Assembly (NCBI GenBank): GCA_963555705.1
Contig: OY743177.1
Location: 744,001 to 808,000 of the forward strand
Reading direction: 5' to 3'
Source: Ligustrum vulgare
Taxonomy: Eukaryota > Streptophyta > Magnoliopsida > Lamiales > Oleaceae
Length of the DNA: 64,000 nucleotides
Under the pieces are notes generated by a model. The model saw only the letters and a program-made list of their open reading frames with translations, was not told the DNA's origin and did no database searches. A program made the position numbers and the translations under genes. Each line of letters starts with the position of its first letter. Position 1 is the first letter of the stretch. This document shows positions 23,753-35,450 of the stretch, one piece after another.

Positions 23753-25120
23753 ATGCCTCCAAAGGCCACGGCTGCTCAGAAAGGGAAGGGACAGGCTGGG
23801 CCTTCTAAGCGAAAACGAGGATCCTCCTCTGCGGATCCTGAGGTTGATCAGGGGAACATAGGAGATATACAGAGGTTTGTGGGGAGCGAAGAATTGCGCA
23901 GATATGATGTACTGCTTAAGGGGAAGAAAATGTGGAATGAACGTGAGGTCATTGTAGCCGATTTCCCGGATACTGAGCTCGCCCACCTTATAGAGAGAGC
24001 TGGTTGGCACAAATTGGCAGGCACACCGCACAAGCCATATCCACTTTTGGTCAAGGAGTTCCTAGCCAACTTCAACCATGCCATTGAGACAGAAGGTGCC
24101 CCACACAGGTATAAGACCTGGGTGCGTGGTAAATGGATCCGATTTTCTCCGGCTGTCATTGAGCGGGTTTTGGAGCTGACACGAGAGGGGATTGAGCCGG
24201 TCCCTAGTGATTTGGATATTGATTTGATTACTGACTTCTTGTACGGCCGGCAGCATGTGGAATTGGAGAAGCCAGGGCGCTTCGAACATGGGGAGCTCAC
24301 AGAGAGTATCAGGGTCCTGCACATTTTCATGTGCCATAACATCGATCCCACTTCCCACAGGACTGAGTTTAATGAAGACCGGGCCCGCTTAATTCATCAT
24401 CTAGCCAGGGGGCGCAAGTTGGATTTGGGGAGGCACATCTTTGACTTTATTATCACACTTGCCTCCCAGCTGGACTCCGGCCGCCAGATCATGTTTCCTT
24501 GTTTGATCAGTGCGATCTGCGTGGCCGAAGGAGTGGATATTTTACCCCTTGAAGAACCTGCACCTCTCGGGGCCATTATCAGCAGACGCACCCGAGAGAG
24601 CACAAGGCCTAGGGTACAGCGAGGTCCACCTGCTCCTCCCCCAGCCCCAGTGGATCCTGTTGCCCCTGTTGACCCAGCTGTACCAGCAGTGCCAGCAGAA
24701 CCATCCGCACCAGCCGCTCCAGCAGCACCAGCACATGTGCCAGCTCCTCTTGGAGATGAGAGACTCCTCCGGCAGATACTTTTGGAGCTGACTGACCTGA
24801 CTCGCGCCGTTAACTTGAGGAGGGAGGCTGAAGTTGCACAGCATAGGCAGTTAGAAATCTTGGAACAGCGACTTGACCGTCTGGTTCAGGGTAATATCGC
24901 TGGGGAGCAGCGCATCATGCGCCATACGATGACAGAATTCAGCGGTCAGTTATCACGAATACAGGCCAGGCTCTTCTCTATGGAGAGCCGACTGGAAGGG
25001 ATCGAACGGAGGGCTGAGAGGATTGAGGCGAGATTGGAGGGAATAGAAGGTAGATTGGGTGCAGACGCCGCGGGACCATCTCAGCCACAGCCGCAGGACC
25101 TACCCCCAGGAAGTTCTTGA
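23753..25120 (+). CDS. Third ORF of the Athila-type element, nucleic-acid-type protein of unknown role
   Basis: The ORF from ATG 23753 encodes 455 residues. It starts MPPKATAAQKGKGQAGPSKR, a basic stretch like a nuclear signal. A globular region (about 50-285; VVADFPDTEL, RAGWHKLAG, FNHAIETEGAPHRYKTWVRG, LVKEFLAN) resembles the 'putative plant transposon protein' domain common in this position. Then come a Pro/Ala-rich linker (about 290-345) and a long coiled coil with heptad-like repeats (about 350-435; RLEGIERRAERIEARLEG). No signal peptide or membrane segment is visible, so I see no support for an envelope function. The frame is also open upstream to 23531, but an acceptor-like TGTGTAG just before the 23753 ATG favours this start. 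Multimerisation through the coiled coil is inference. Confidence 0.75.
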   Translation: MPPKATAAQKGKGQAGPSKRKRGSSSADPEVDQGNIGDIQRFVGSEELRRYDVLLKGKKMWNEREVIVADFPDTELAHLIERAGWHKLAGTPHKPYPLLVKEFLANFNHAIETEGAPHRYKTWVRGKWIRFSPAVIERVLELTREGIEPVPSDLDIDLITDFLYGRQHVELEKPGRFEHGELTESIRVLHIFMCHNIDPTSHRTEFNEDRARLIHHLARGRKLDLGRHIFDFIITLASQLDSGRQIMFPCLISAICVAEGVDILPLEEPAPLGAIISRRTRESTRPRVQRGPPAPPPAPVDPVAPVDPAVPAVPAEPSAPAAPAAPAHVPAPLGDERLLRQILLELTDLTRAVNLRREAEVAQHRQLEILEQRLDRLVQGNIAGEQRIMRHTMTEFSGQLSRIQARLFSMESRLEGIERRAERIEARLEGIEGRLGADAAGPSQPQPQDLPPGSS

Positions 25121-25326
25121 TCTTTTTCTTTTTACCTTGCCTTCCATTTTTGATTCTTTCCTGTTTTATTGTTCATTGAGGGCAATGTAATTTTTAAGTT
25201 TGGGGGTGGTTGTTAAATTTTAGGCTGTATTTATTTTCGATCATATGGGCCTGTATAAATTGATAGTCTGTAACTCTTCAAACTTCTATTAATCAATGCA
25301 ACTACTTGGTCCTCTTATTTGATGTT

Positions 25327-25388
<62 letters not shown>

Positions 25389-26746
25389 TTAAAAATTGTG
25401 TTGACACACTTATTGCCTAGGAAATAGTATGAATCAATTTATGTTTAGGCTTGAAAATTGAACAACATGAAAGCATGAATTTATTTCTTAACTAGTTATG
25501 TTTTGCTAGATTCATACTTTTTGCGCACATAGCCAATGTTGGGTAATTGCTTGTGTGTGGGATTGTGTTTAATACATGTGGGGCAGAGTTTGTGCTATTT
25601 GAACTTAAGAATGACTCAAATACCCCCAAAATCCCTGAACTTAGATCGTTAGACATCCCACCCCTAAATTAGAACCAATCATGCTAAAATGCAAGTTTGG
25701 GGGTAAAATGGTTGGAATTTGTGAGTATTGACGGGTTGGAAGTCTGTGGTTTTTGGTTTTGCACTTTAGTCAGTGCAATTTGGTCAATTGGTATAAACCA
25801 TTTCCAGCATAAAAACAGAAAAATGCTGAAGGTCTTATTCCGCTCTTCAAATGCCTTTTTGACTCGAGTAAGTAAGTCCGAGGGGTCTTTCAAACCTGGT
25901 GCCCTAAAGCCAACTGGCTTGGGAGTCATCGACCTAAAGCTCGCTACAGGGGTCAATTAGAAAGCAAGTACGGAGAGTGGACTTACACATAAGACATTAT
26001 AACATCTTTAACTTTTCTGTTTAAGCCTTTATGACTTGGGCAAGTACGTCTGAGGGGTTCTTTGAACCTGGTACCCTAAAGCCGTCTGGTTTGGGAGTTG
26101 CCGACCTGAAAGCCCGCTACAAGGGTCATATAGAAAGCCAGTATGAAAAGTTTTGCACAAAGATGGTAAAAGACAGGGACAATTACAAGAAAAAGTCGTC
26201 CAATAAAAAAAAAAAAAATTTATTGTATGGTATAAGCTTTGTTGACTGAGTTGTGGTGGTTGAGGTTGTAGAATTGGGAACTGCTTTCTTTTGATTTGTC
26301 ATGCACACAAATTTCTGATTCTGACTACCTTGTGTGGAAAAAGCAAAGAATAATTTTTAGAACCCACATAGACAGAAACCCGGGATGTGAGAGAAAAGCA
26401 GAAAGTGGTGATCATCCGTGAGTGCTGAAAGGAATTTCATTAGACATCATAGATTGACCACATGGGACTTGGGCTTGATTATGCATAATGAGCCACACAG
26501 TATTGAGCACATCTTGGGCATAAGTATGCATTTGACATTGGCTATTCACACACACACACTTGAAACTCTGGCATGATATAACTAGAAATTATTTTACATT
26601 GTTGTTCATAACTCGTGCCTAGAGTGTAAATTGATTTGGACTATGGAGGCATATGGTAAGCATGTTGGCACAACAAAAAAATATCTCATATCTTGTCTAT
26701 TTGATTTTGTAAGTCATTATCCGTTGTTCGAGGACGAACAATAATT
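25121..26746 (+). other. 3' untranslated region of the Athila-type element
   Basis: Non-coding. It contains polypurine-like tracts at 25196-25207 and 25692-25704, a (TA)n run at about 25329-25386, and a direct repeat of roughly 110 bp (about 25859-25975 and 26030-26144, blocks GAGGGGT, CCTGGT, CCCTAAAGCC). A TTGTTCG-AGGA-CGAACAA hairpin lies at 26724-26741. Confidence 0.6.
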
Positions 26747-26762
26747 CAAGTTTGGGGGTATT
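26747..26762 (+). promoter_or_regulatory. Polypurine tract before the 3' LTR
   Basis: CAAGTTTGGGGGTATT lies directly before the TGATAGG start of the 3' LTR, where plus-strand DNA synthesis is primed. Confidence 0.75.
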
Positions 26763-28201
26763 TGATAGGTGTGTTTTATACACTTGGGAATATGCCAAAA
26801 TGAGAATTTATCATGATTATTTATGAATTTATTCTACCTAAATTGCATTTAATTGTTGTTATTTCAGAATTTTGGTCAAAAGGAGGAGCAAGGAAGCAAT
26901 TACAGGAAATGAAGCTCAAAAGAAGGAAAATTGAAGAGAAACAGAAATTCTAGGGTCAAATTGATCAAATCAATAGTGGGGGATTCATTTTGCAAATAAA
27001 ATCAGAGGACCAACTTGAAGTCCAAGAGAAAGATGGCGAATCGCGTGTCAAATCTCCAGGTCGCGATCGCTGAGGCTCAATGTCAGTGATCGCGACTTGG
27101 CGATAAAATGCATGCAGAGCGAAATAAGGCTCGCCCACGCGATCGCTGACGTACCAACCACGCGATCGCGTGGGTGTCCGTCTGGGCCTGTGTTGGGCTT
27201 TTGTGCGCGATTTTAAGAGGCAAACTCTGGAAATTAACCTAGTTTGGGAGAGAGGCGTGAAAAAGAGAGCAGTTTTCTTTATGCAGAGCTGAAGATTGGA
27301 GGATTCTTGGCTATTCAACATCGAATTGACGAGGAGACTCAAGCACAGGAGATTAGGAGCTAAACACGAGAAAGCAAATCTTGGTGCAAGACTTCTTTTT
27401 TTCATCGTTGAACTCATAAACTCCAGCATGTTTAAGTTTATTTCAGATTGTTTTTGTTATTCAGTTATTATGTGTAACTAATCCTAACGTTGGGAATCAC
27501 GACGTAGCCTAGTCATATTACTTTAATTCCTTGTTCCTTGTTTTAATGCCGTAATGCATGTGTTGATTTATTATTGCGTTTAATGCTTGAATGAATTGGC
27601 CACTTATTCATGATTTTGTGTGTTATTTCCATAATCCGAGAGGTGAGTTAATAACATAGATCTAGGTAATAAATCCATTAATTGAACGAGAGATAGAGAT
27701 ATACTTCCGTGATTAGTGCGATCATCTTTAAGTTCTTGCATGTAATGCATTTAGGTAAGGAATATTCGGACCCGCTGTAGAGATACAAGGTTGACTTATC
27801 TAGGTAGAGTTGATTTAAACTCGAGAGAGGAATCTCAACTTAATTTAGTGAACTTGATCGATCACATATTTAGAAAATAAAATCTGGAACAGGAATTGAT
27901 TTAATTGGCTAGGTGAACTCGTGAATCCCAACCACTTTCAATCATACTTAAAAACAATCAACAATTGCTAAACCTCAATTTTGTGCAAAGTTTTAATCTG
28001 TCAGTCATAGTTATAAACATTAGTTTCCAAACAATCAAAAATTCATTTCTTTGTTCAAATAGGGATAAGAATTTACACATTTCGGTACTTAGTAAACGGT
28101 CCTTGTGGGAACGATAATCCGGACTCTTAGGTCCATTTTAACTACTCTTCACGACCCGTTCACTTGCGGGGATATTTCGTAGTCCGAGATATCAGTGAAC
28201 A
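26763..28201 (+). repeat. 3' LTR of the Athila-type element
   Basis: 1439 bp, almost identical to the 5' LTR (about ten substitutions, many of them G-to-A or C-to-T, and one 11-bp gap). Followed by the AACAC target duplication. Confidence 0.95.
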
Positions 28202-28206
28202 AACAC

Positions 28207-29139
28207 TCACTCGGATCATCCAATCTTTATCAACGGCTGTGATTAATGACCTTTGGGTTGTGACCTTTGAAGTGGTGTCTTTCTGGCTTGGACAGAATAG
28301 TTTTCCGTCGATTATTATATCCTTCTTTTCTTTTGGTTCATCTGAGTTTCAGAGTGTATAGAAACCTTGTTTAAACCATGTAAAATCGTCTTGCTACAAT
28401 GTTTTTTGAAAGCCTGAATATTTGGTTTTTTTGGGATACTTGTCGTGTTGGTCTTGTGTGGTGAGTAGGGTGTTGAGGTTCAGATTTACGAGATCTCATA
28501 AATATGTGACTAAATCTTGGTCTGTATTGGTTTCTTGAACTGGATGTCTCTCTAGGAGTTGTTTTTCATATTAGTAGAAGGGCCGATCATCGAGCCCCCA
28601 AAATGTAGGCATTGACCGAACTAGGTGAACAATTGCATGTGTTTGAGTTTACAGTGTGGTTTCGGAATAAAGGGGTTCTGCAATTTTTATTATCTTTCAA
28701 TAGTACAATTGGTAAGACTGTTTTTATTTCTCGTTCTATGTTAGTATGCCTAGATAGAATATGTGTTTGGATATACGATCTTTCATAAGTTGTATACATA
28801 ATCTTATTGCATATATTTTCCTTGAGGCATATATTTTTCTGAAATTAGAACTTGCTAGTTTTACAGTCTTTTCTATAACTCTGTTTTTCATTCTTGTTAA
28901 CCGGTATTGCTTTAGTTTTCTTGAATTTTTTTTTTTTTAAATAAAAACCTTTTCTACTATAAAGTGATCTTAAGGTAAAATCACTCAATGACATTGAAAT
29001 TTAGACACCGTTTTACAGATTTTGTTTTGGGTTCGAGGTTCGAATTATCAAAATTCAATGGAAAGAGGGATTTTTTGATTTGGAAGTAGAAAATGAAGGT
29101 CATAGTGGTCCAACAAAGGGTTGTGAAAGCCCTTGAAGA
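28207..29139 (+). pseudogene. Ty1/copia leader and gag N-terminus remnant
   Basis: From ATG 28989 the plus frame reads toward RFELSKFNGKRDFLIWK, then a TAG, then KMKVIVVQQRVVKALED. This is the start of a copia-type gag (DUF4219/UBN2 style) with one nonsense codon. Upstream, 28590-28640 (TGTAGGCATTGACCGAACTAGG) looks like the end of a copia LTR, and AATTGGTAAGA near 28706 could be a decayed initiator-Met primer site. Gag is cut at 29140 by a CACTA-like end. The LTR call is tentative. Confidence 0.5.
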
Positions 29140-30155
29140 CACTACTAAAAAACATATTTTCACAAACAGATAATTAACAACGGATTATATCCATTGGTAA
29201 TTAGCAATGGATAATTTGTTGGTAAAAGTTAAAAACTTTCACCTATGGTAATCAGCAACGAAATTTTCGTTGTTAAATGTAATAACTCTTTACCAACAGA
29301 TATTTCGTTCCTAATGTATTCATTTAATAGTTATATCTTTCACATACGACAAATAGCAACAAAATTCCCATTGGTAAATAAGAAAGCTCTTTTCCAACGG
29401 ATATTCCTTGGCTAATGTATTCCTATATTTTTCACATACGATCATCTGCAACGGAATATTCGTTAGTAAATATTTTAGGTTTACCAAAGGAATTTCCATT
29501 GGTAAAAGGTGAAACATTTACCAAGGGAAAGTTCTGTAGGTAAAATGCACACTTTTATCAACAACAATTTCGTTGGTTGTATAACCTACAAAAAAACTGA
29601 TATTTGATTGGTAAAGGGAAATTTTTACTAACAAATATTTGGTTGGTAAAATGGTTTTTCTGATCAAATAGAAATACTGAATTTACCAACCGAACATCCG
29701 TTGGTAAAAAAGAAGAAACCTTTACCAACGAAATTTCTGTTGGTAAAATGCAAAATCTTTTCCAATGACAATTTCATTGATAAAGTGTAAAGCTTAAAAA
29801 AAAAATACTTTACCAACAGACTATCTATTGGTAAACGGTAACTCTTTAACAACGAATATTCAGTTGGTAACGATATATTTTTACCAATGAATATTCGATT
29901 GGTAAAAGTGTTTTCCTTATCAAGTAATAATACTGCATTTACCAATTGAACGTCTGTTGGTAACACGCTAATCTTTTACCAACAGAATTATGGTGGGTAA
30001 ACTGCAAAACCTTTACCAACGACACTTCCGTTGGTAAAACTTAAGAAAAAATTTTGATCAACAGAATATTTGTTGGTAAAAGATAACTCTTTATCAACAA
30101 ATATTCCGTTGGTAAATATAGTTTTTAACCAATAGATATTCGGTTAGAACTTTTC
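29140..30155 (+). mobile_element. One-ended fragment of a second CACTA family
   Basis: It begins CACTACTAAAAAA and is followed by about 1 kb of short inverted units of the type TACCAACGGAATATTCCGTTGGTAAA, more than twenty in varying states of decay. That layout is a CACTA subterminal array, but the motif differs from the GGCGTCGGTT family. No matching right end or target duplication was found, so it is probably truncated. Confidence 0.6.
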
Positions 30156-30244
30156 TCCCCTGAACTACCTTTCCTAAAATGGAAGTATTTCAATGAATCA
30201 GAATATTTTTGATAATTATATTATTATTTTGAACTTGAAACATA

Positions 30245-30509
30245 CTCCATCAGTCCCACAAATATAGTCTCCTACTCATTTTCAAGTAGATTAAGAAATA
30301 CCAATTAATGTTGTTGAAAACATAAATTTTACAATCACTTTTCCTAATATACCCATAATAAATTTATGTAGTTTAATTTCTCACAAAATTGAAAGGGTAT
30401 AAATTTATTTAGACTAATAAAAATACATTAAATAAGGGCAAAATGAAATATAAAATATTAACTTTACTCTCAAAATAGAAAGTGGACTATCTTTGTAGGA
30501 CGGATGGAG
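30245..30509. mobile_element. Stowaway-like MITE
   Basis: The left end CTCCATCAGTCCCACAAATATAGTC and the right end GGACTATCTTTGTAGGACGGATGGAG are inverted repeats flanked by TA on both sides (30243-30244 and 30510-30511). Size 265 bp and TIR sequence fit the Tc1/mariner Stowaway class. Confidence 0.85.
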
Positions 30510-32034
30510 TATGTAATATGGGTGTCAAATCGATGATATATATCAACAAAAAATTTAATACGAACTCACAAGTGAGAACCAACTATGAACACGTCGTCCC
30601 AAAAATCACATCAAAGATTAAACATAAAGTTTTATTTTGTATTTTTTACTTTTTTTCAATGCCCCACTATTTCAAATTGTTTTATTTAAATTCATTAATG
30701 ATATTTATAATTTCTTAACTAAATTTATTTGGTCCAAAATAATTAATTCCAATTTGAGTCGCATTTCTTATCAAATTAAAAAAAAAAAAAAAGAATAATA
30801 AATATCTGACCTTTTTAAGTGAATTCAATTAAATCAAAATAATTTCGCAACTTCATATTTCGATCAATTCATTTGTCATTTTAAAATTTATTTTACTCAA
30901 TTATTTATTTACTCATTTTTTTAATCTTATCATATGCTTGAATTTTCAAGCTAGGATAATTCCTAAAAAAAGGAAAAAAAATTACTCATTTTGTTCATTT
31001 ATTAATGTTTAATACTATAGATTTAAATAATCAAAATATATATTATAGACTTTAACAATTAGTTTAGCTAACTTTTATCAAAATAAAAATAGAGGCAGCA
31101 GGTTTTTTGAAAATAGGATGTGGTCAAAATACCTTTATTTAAAACGTATAAAAATAGTTTCCCCGGGTAACATGACCATTTTGACTAATGGGTGGAAAAT
31201 GAAAAGTCATATTGTATTATAAATTATTGAATAAGTTTTGAATATTTTAAATAGTTTGTATCTATATTTTTTTAAAAAAAATTTCAACTTTCGTCATTAA
31301 TCATTGTTTCACGTTGTAGAACGATTTATATGGAACATAAATATTTGATTTTCATTTTTTGACCATTGATTTTGTGAAAAGTGCTTTTTTTAGAATATGT
31401 AGTTAAAAAGTATTATGAAAAATTGTAAAAAAATGATTTTTTAAAGAATGTGTGACTGAGAGTGAATGTTCAAAAAAATTAATTCTTGAAAATTAATTTC
31501 ATACGAGTAAGTGATAAAATATTATGTCTTGTGGGTTATACAATCGTGCCGCTCTTATAAATTGAGATACATAGATGATTTCTTAGTATATAAAATGTAT
31601 TTTTAATTTGGTAAAATTTAATTAAAACTAACATTTCATGTTGCTTAATTTGTTACATTTATTTAAAAATAGAATCACGTGTATTTAATTTGTAATGTTA
31701 AAGTAAATACAAAATGAAATATTTGTTGAATATATTTAAATATCAAATACTGTATTAAGATAGTTAGTACCAATTTTAATACTATATGTAAGAAGTGACA
31801 AATTAATTTGTAATAATCTAGAAATTTATTTTGAAAAGATTAATTACATCAATAATCATTAAAATAGAAGAATTACGCAAATGGTCATTTAAGTCTTTTT
31901 ATAATAAGTCATTCAAGTTCTTAACTATTACAATTGTGACATCTTGGTAAAAAAATTTGCCCTATTAGGTACTCTTTATTCAAGACCTCATTTAAAAATA
32001 AAAAAAAAACGCGTTTCCAACCAAGATTCTATTA

Positions 32035-32457
32035 ATAAAATAATCTACATATAAATTCAAAAAAAACTCATACTTTTAAAAACCCACTCTACAAAAATTT
32101 ATTGTTACAAACTACATTAATAGGTCTCAAACAGGGCCTAAGTACACATTCTCTAAAAATGACTATTATAAAACTCATTTCGTAGATAATGAGGATTCAA
32201 ACCGGGATTAAATATGCTCACAAGAGAAAAGTAATACATAAAGGAAGATAAATTCCAAAAAACAGGTATTGACCTATTTTCTCATCTAAAATATATTTTT
32301 TAAAATGGTTAAGTAGTATTAATTAAATAACTATTTATTATTCATTTTGGACAAAATTTAGATTTAAAATAATCTAGTTGAATGTTGTTTTTTAAATAGC
32401 CATGTTTTTCACGTCCTAAAGTTTCTTGGTCCGTCTTTCTCTCTTGAAAATTAATTA
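32035..32457. repeat. Dispersed repeat R, copy 1
   Basis: Closely matches 63600-64000 in the same orientation (shared blocks AATCTAC, CATACTTTTAAAAA, CAAACAGGG, ACATAAAGGAAGA, TTATTCATTTTGGACA, TTTCTTG.TCCG). The class is unknown: no ends, ORF or target duplication could be defined. Confidence 0.7.
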
Positions 32458-34246
32458 CAATTGTTTTTGAGTTCGTTAAAAAAATAAAAAAATAGTGAAT
32501 ATCACATATATATATATATATTTAAATAGATAGTGAAAGAGGATGAAATGAGAGCGTTCATCGATCTATTTTTTTTTCATTTTAATAGAATTTTGAGATT
32601 ATATTACAAATATATCTATTTTTTTACTTAGTACAAATTCTATTTAAATATAATCTTTCTTCCTATTTTAAGTTTTCAATCAACTTAAATTACATTATCT
32701 AAAGAAATTTTCTGAACAGTTCGTATAAAAAATAAAATTAAGGTACGTGTAATTATACATTTTCTTTTTGTAATAAAAAAGTTTTAAACAACAAAATTAG
32801 GCTCATACAATATATGTAGAAGACTCAACTTACATATTCTCCTTATGACCAATGCTTTTCTTTTTATATGTTTTTTTTTTTTTTTTTTACCATTTTTATG
32901 AGAAAACAGGTCATGAATTAAATGTTTTAGCGATTGTACCACGAACATATCAACTTGATTTCTAGATTTAACTATCAACTAATAAAATTCTCATTTTTAA
33001 AAACTTTTGAACTCCAAAATTAAGCTCATATAATATATGTAAAAGACTCAACTTACATATTCTCCTTAGGACTTTACTTTTCTTTTTATATATTGTTCTT
33101 CATCATATTCTTCTCAAAAAAAGATGTAGGATAGACTTTTTTGGTATATTTTGATTTTTAAACATTAATTATTAATTTCAATTATTTTTCTAAAAAAATA
33201 ATCATTAATTTGTTTTTATTTCTTCATATTGACAATTTCTTTATTCATATTATTACATTTTTTTAATATTTTAATAAAAATTGTTGACCAATCAATTGTT
33301 TAATAAAAATTATATGAACTAATTTTAAAATATGTAATATTTATTTTGCATATTGTAGTTATTTAAGTTTGTAATAAAAAAAAATACAATGAACATAATC
33401 AGTAAATAAATAATGTATGAATCCATCGAAATCTTAAGCTATAAAAATTAACATAATTTAATTAAATTTACTTTGAAAATTCATATATTTATTATTTGTT
33501 TTAATTTCATAAGAAAAATAACTCGATCTGAAATTAAATTTTTATGACTAAATTGAATTTAGTTAACAAATTATTGATAGTATTATATAATCACTTAAAT
33601 GATATAATTTATAATAAATGGGATATTGAGGAAAAGTAAAAAAATATAAAATAAAACTTTTAGTTTTGAACTTTGAGACAATTTTAAAGATAATATGTTT
33701 ATAGTTTGCTCTCATTTGTTAGCTTATATTAAGTTTCTCACTGAGATATTCGATTTGACATCCATATTACATATTTTTCGACTTCAAAATAATAATACAA
33801 TAATTATAAAAAAATAATAATTTTAATAAAAAATAGTTTATACATTAGAAAATAACATATTGATGTCATTAGTAGCATAGCACGGATGCATATGCTAATA
33901 TCATTAATGACACATGTACCATATTATTTGCTAAAACATTTAATGCACTATTCTTTTATTTTATTTTTTGCAAAAATTTTCAGATTTAGAAAGAAACTAT
34001 GTACAAATTTTGGTAACGGTTATTCTACTTTAATATATAATTCTCTAATTTTCATTAATTAAGTACAAAAATTAAAGTTATATATAGACCTAATTGCATT
34101 CTTGAAAAAGGCTAGGACCCAATTGTAGTTTTGCACCCATTTAATTAAGGGGAAATATATTTTCACCACATTTTTTAATTGATACACCACATTATATTTA
34201 CACCACCTCTAAAATGCATTTCTTAAAAAAACACTCCTTCCACGTG

Positions 34247-34643
34247 CACCAGTACAGAAATAGGAATTCGCGTCGGTTGGAAAACGGAATACGCGTCGGT
34301 TGTAGCGGCGACGCATATGACGCGGACGCGTAAAGTCTCGACTTTAGGCGTCGGTTGTAAACCGACGTGCAAAGTCAGTTTTGGACGTTGGTTCTAATAT
34401 AAAACCGACGCCTAAAGTATAAAAAAAAAACTTTGGGCGTCGGTTTAAAGTCGACTATGCTCGTCGGTTCAAGGAGAACCGACGCGCAAAGTCGGCCGGT
34501 CCGACTTTGCGCGTCGGTTTAAAATGAAACCGACGCCTCTTCCTAAATTTTAATTACGAAAATGCCACCGTCCCATTTTACACGTCGATTTTTTGAAAAA
34601 CCGACGTCTCTTCCTCATTTTTTTATGCATTTTTGTACTAGTG
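34247..34643. mobile_element. CACTA deletion derivative, 397 bp
   Basis: Ends CACCAGTACAGAAA and TTTTTGTACTAGTG with target duplication GTG (34244-34246 and 34644-34646). It consists only of subterminal GCGTCGGTT arrays and is nearly the same as the two ends of the 6.06-kb copy joined together. It cannot encode anything and would need transposase in trans. Confidence 0.93.
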
Positions 34644-34673
34644 GTGGCCAATATAACCCTGCTTATCCTTATA

Positions 34674-34676
<3 letters not shown>

Positions 34677-34717
<41 letters not shown>
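34677..34717. repeat. (TC)n microsatellite
   Basis: About 20 TC units at the head of a TC-rich leader-like region. Confidence 0.9.
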
Positions 34718-34719
<2 letters not shown>

Positions 34720-34720
<1 letters not shown>

Positions 34721-35450
34721 ACGTACACCACAATACCCAGACTAAAACTTTGTCTCTGACTCTCTCTTCCACAAGAAATTCTCTCTTTACTGGTTTGAAA
34801 AAGGAGGAAAATAAAATCTCTCTCTCTCTGAAGCGAAGCAGAAATCTGAATAAATACAGTGTAAGAACTCTCTTGGATGCTTCGTCTACTTCGAAGCCCA
34901 GTCATTTTTGAATGGTTCGCAAGATCTTCCACTAAAAAGGGAAGGGAAATTGCTGAAATGAAGAAGCTGGAGTAGAAGATAAATGAGTTAGAGATTTAAA
35001 GACATGGTTTGAAGGTCCCAGTTCTTGGGTTGTGTGGCTACTCTTGGAGTTTTGTTAGATTTGGATGTTTGGGGATCCCTTCATTTGTTTGAAGGTTCTA
35101 AATAGGTTCTTTATGAAGTCCATTTCCTCCTCACATGTTTCGAAAGGTAAAAAAGGCAGGCCTTCTGCCTCAGCTATGATGGAGCTGGGAGGAGTAATGA
35201 TGGCGGCTGCATCTGAGGTGGTGTTGGAGGTGGATGTAGAACCAGAACCGTTCTTGGAATACTTTATCAAAATATAATCTTGTAATAGGGTTGATTGTCG
35301 TTTTCCATTTACCCCTCTTGTTTTATTGATTTTCCTCCTTGAAATATGTCTTCTTTTAGTCGCATTCCAGTGGTTCTTTATTGAGTTTTCAGTTCTTCCG
35401 GGGATGTGTTTGTCTATCTCTTCTTAGATTAGTATTAATCAAGTTAAAGT
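34720..35450 (+). other. Leader-like sequence with short ORFs, unrecognised
   Basis: Higher GC than its surroundings, starting with TC-rich leader sequence. A 32-codon ORF at 34877-34975 begins MLRLLRSPVIFEWFARSS. A 70-codon ORF at 35065-35277 begins MFGDPFICLKVLNRFF and has a Lys-rich then acidic C-terminal part; the minus strand is also open at 35055-35270. I recognise none of them. It may be a fragment of a host gene carried by the enclosing MULE-like element. Confidence 0.3.

Larger units (their letters stand above)
15310..28201 (+). mobile_element. Athila-type Ty3/gypsy retrotransposon, complete structure, young
   Basis: LTRs at 15310-16759 and 26763-28201 (TGATAGG...GTGAACA) are flanked by AACAC at 15305-15309 and 28202-28206. 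The primer site matches tRNA-Asp, the gag start and DLGA protease resemble Athila, and a third ORF follows integrase. By eye the LTRs differ at about ten positions plus one 11-bp indel, under 1%, so the insertion is recent. It lacks an intact pol because of a 64-bp duplication within RT. Confidence 0.95.
30156..34150. other. AT-rich intergenic DNA with small repeats
   Basis: Apart from the MITE at 30245-30509 and the repeats listed separately, no gene is visible. Reading frames are short and low-complexity. A direct repeat of about 95 bp occurs at 32780-32870 and 32998-33095 (blocks ATATATGTA, AGACTCAACTTACATATTCTCCTTA). Confidence 0.5.

Noticed and set aside
29140..30155. Regular repeats as a CRISPR-like array
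   Set aside because: Units are palindromic, degenerate and irregularly spaced, spacers are not unique, and the DNA is plant nuclear; a CACTA end explains them.
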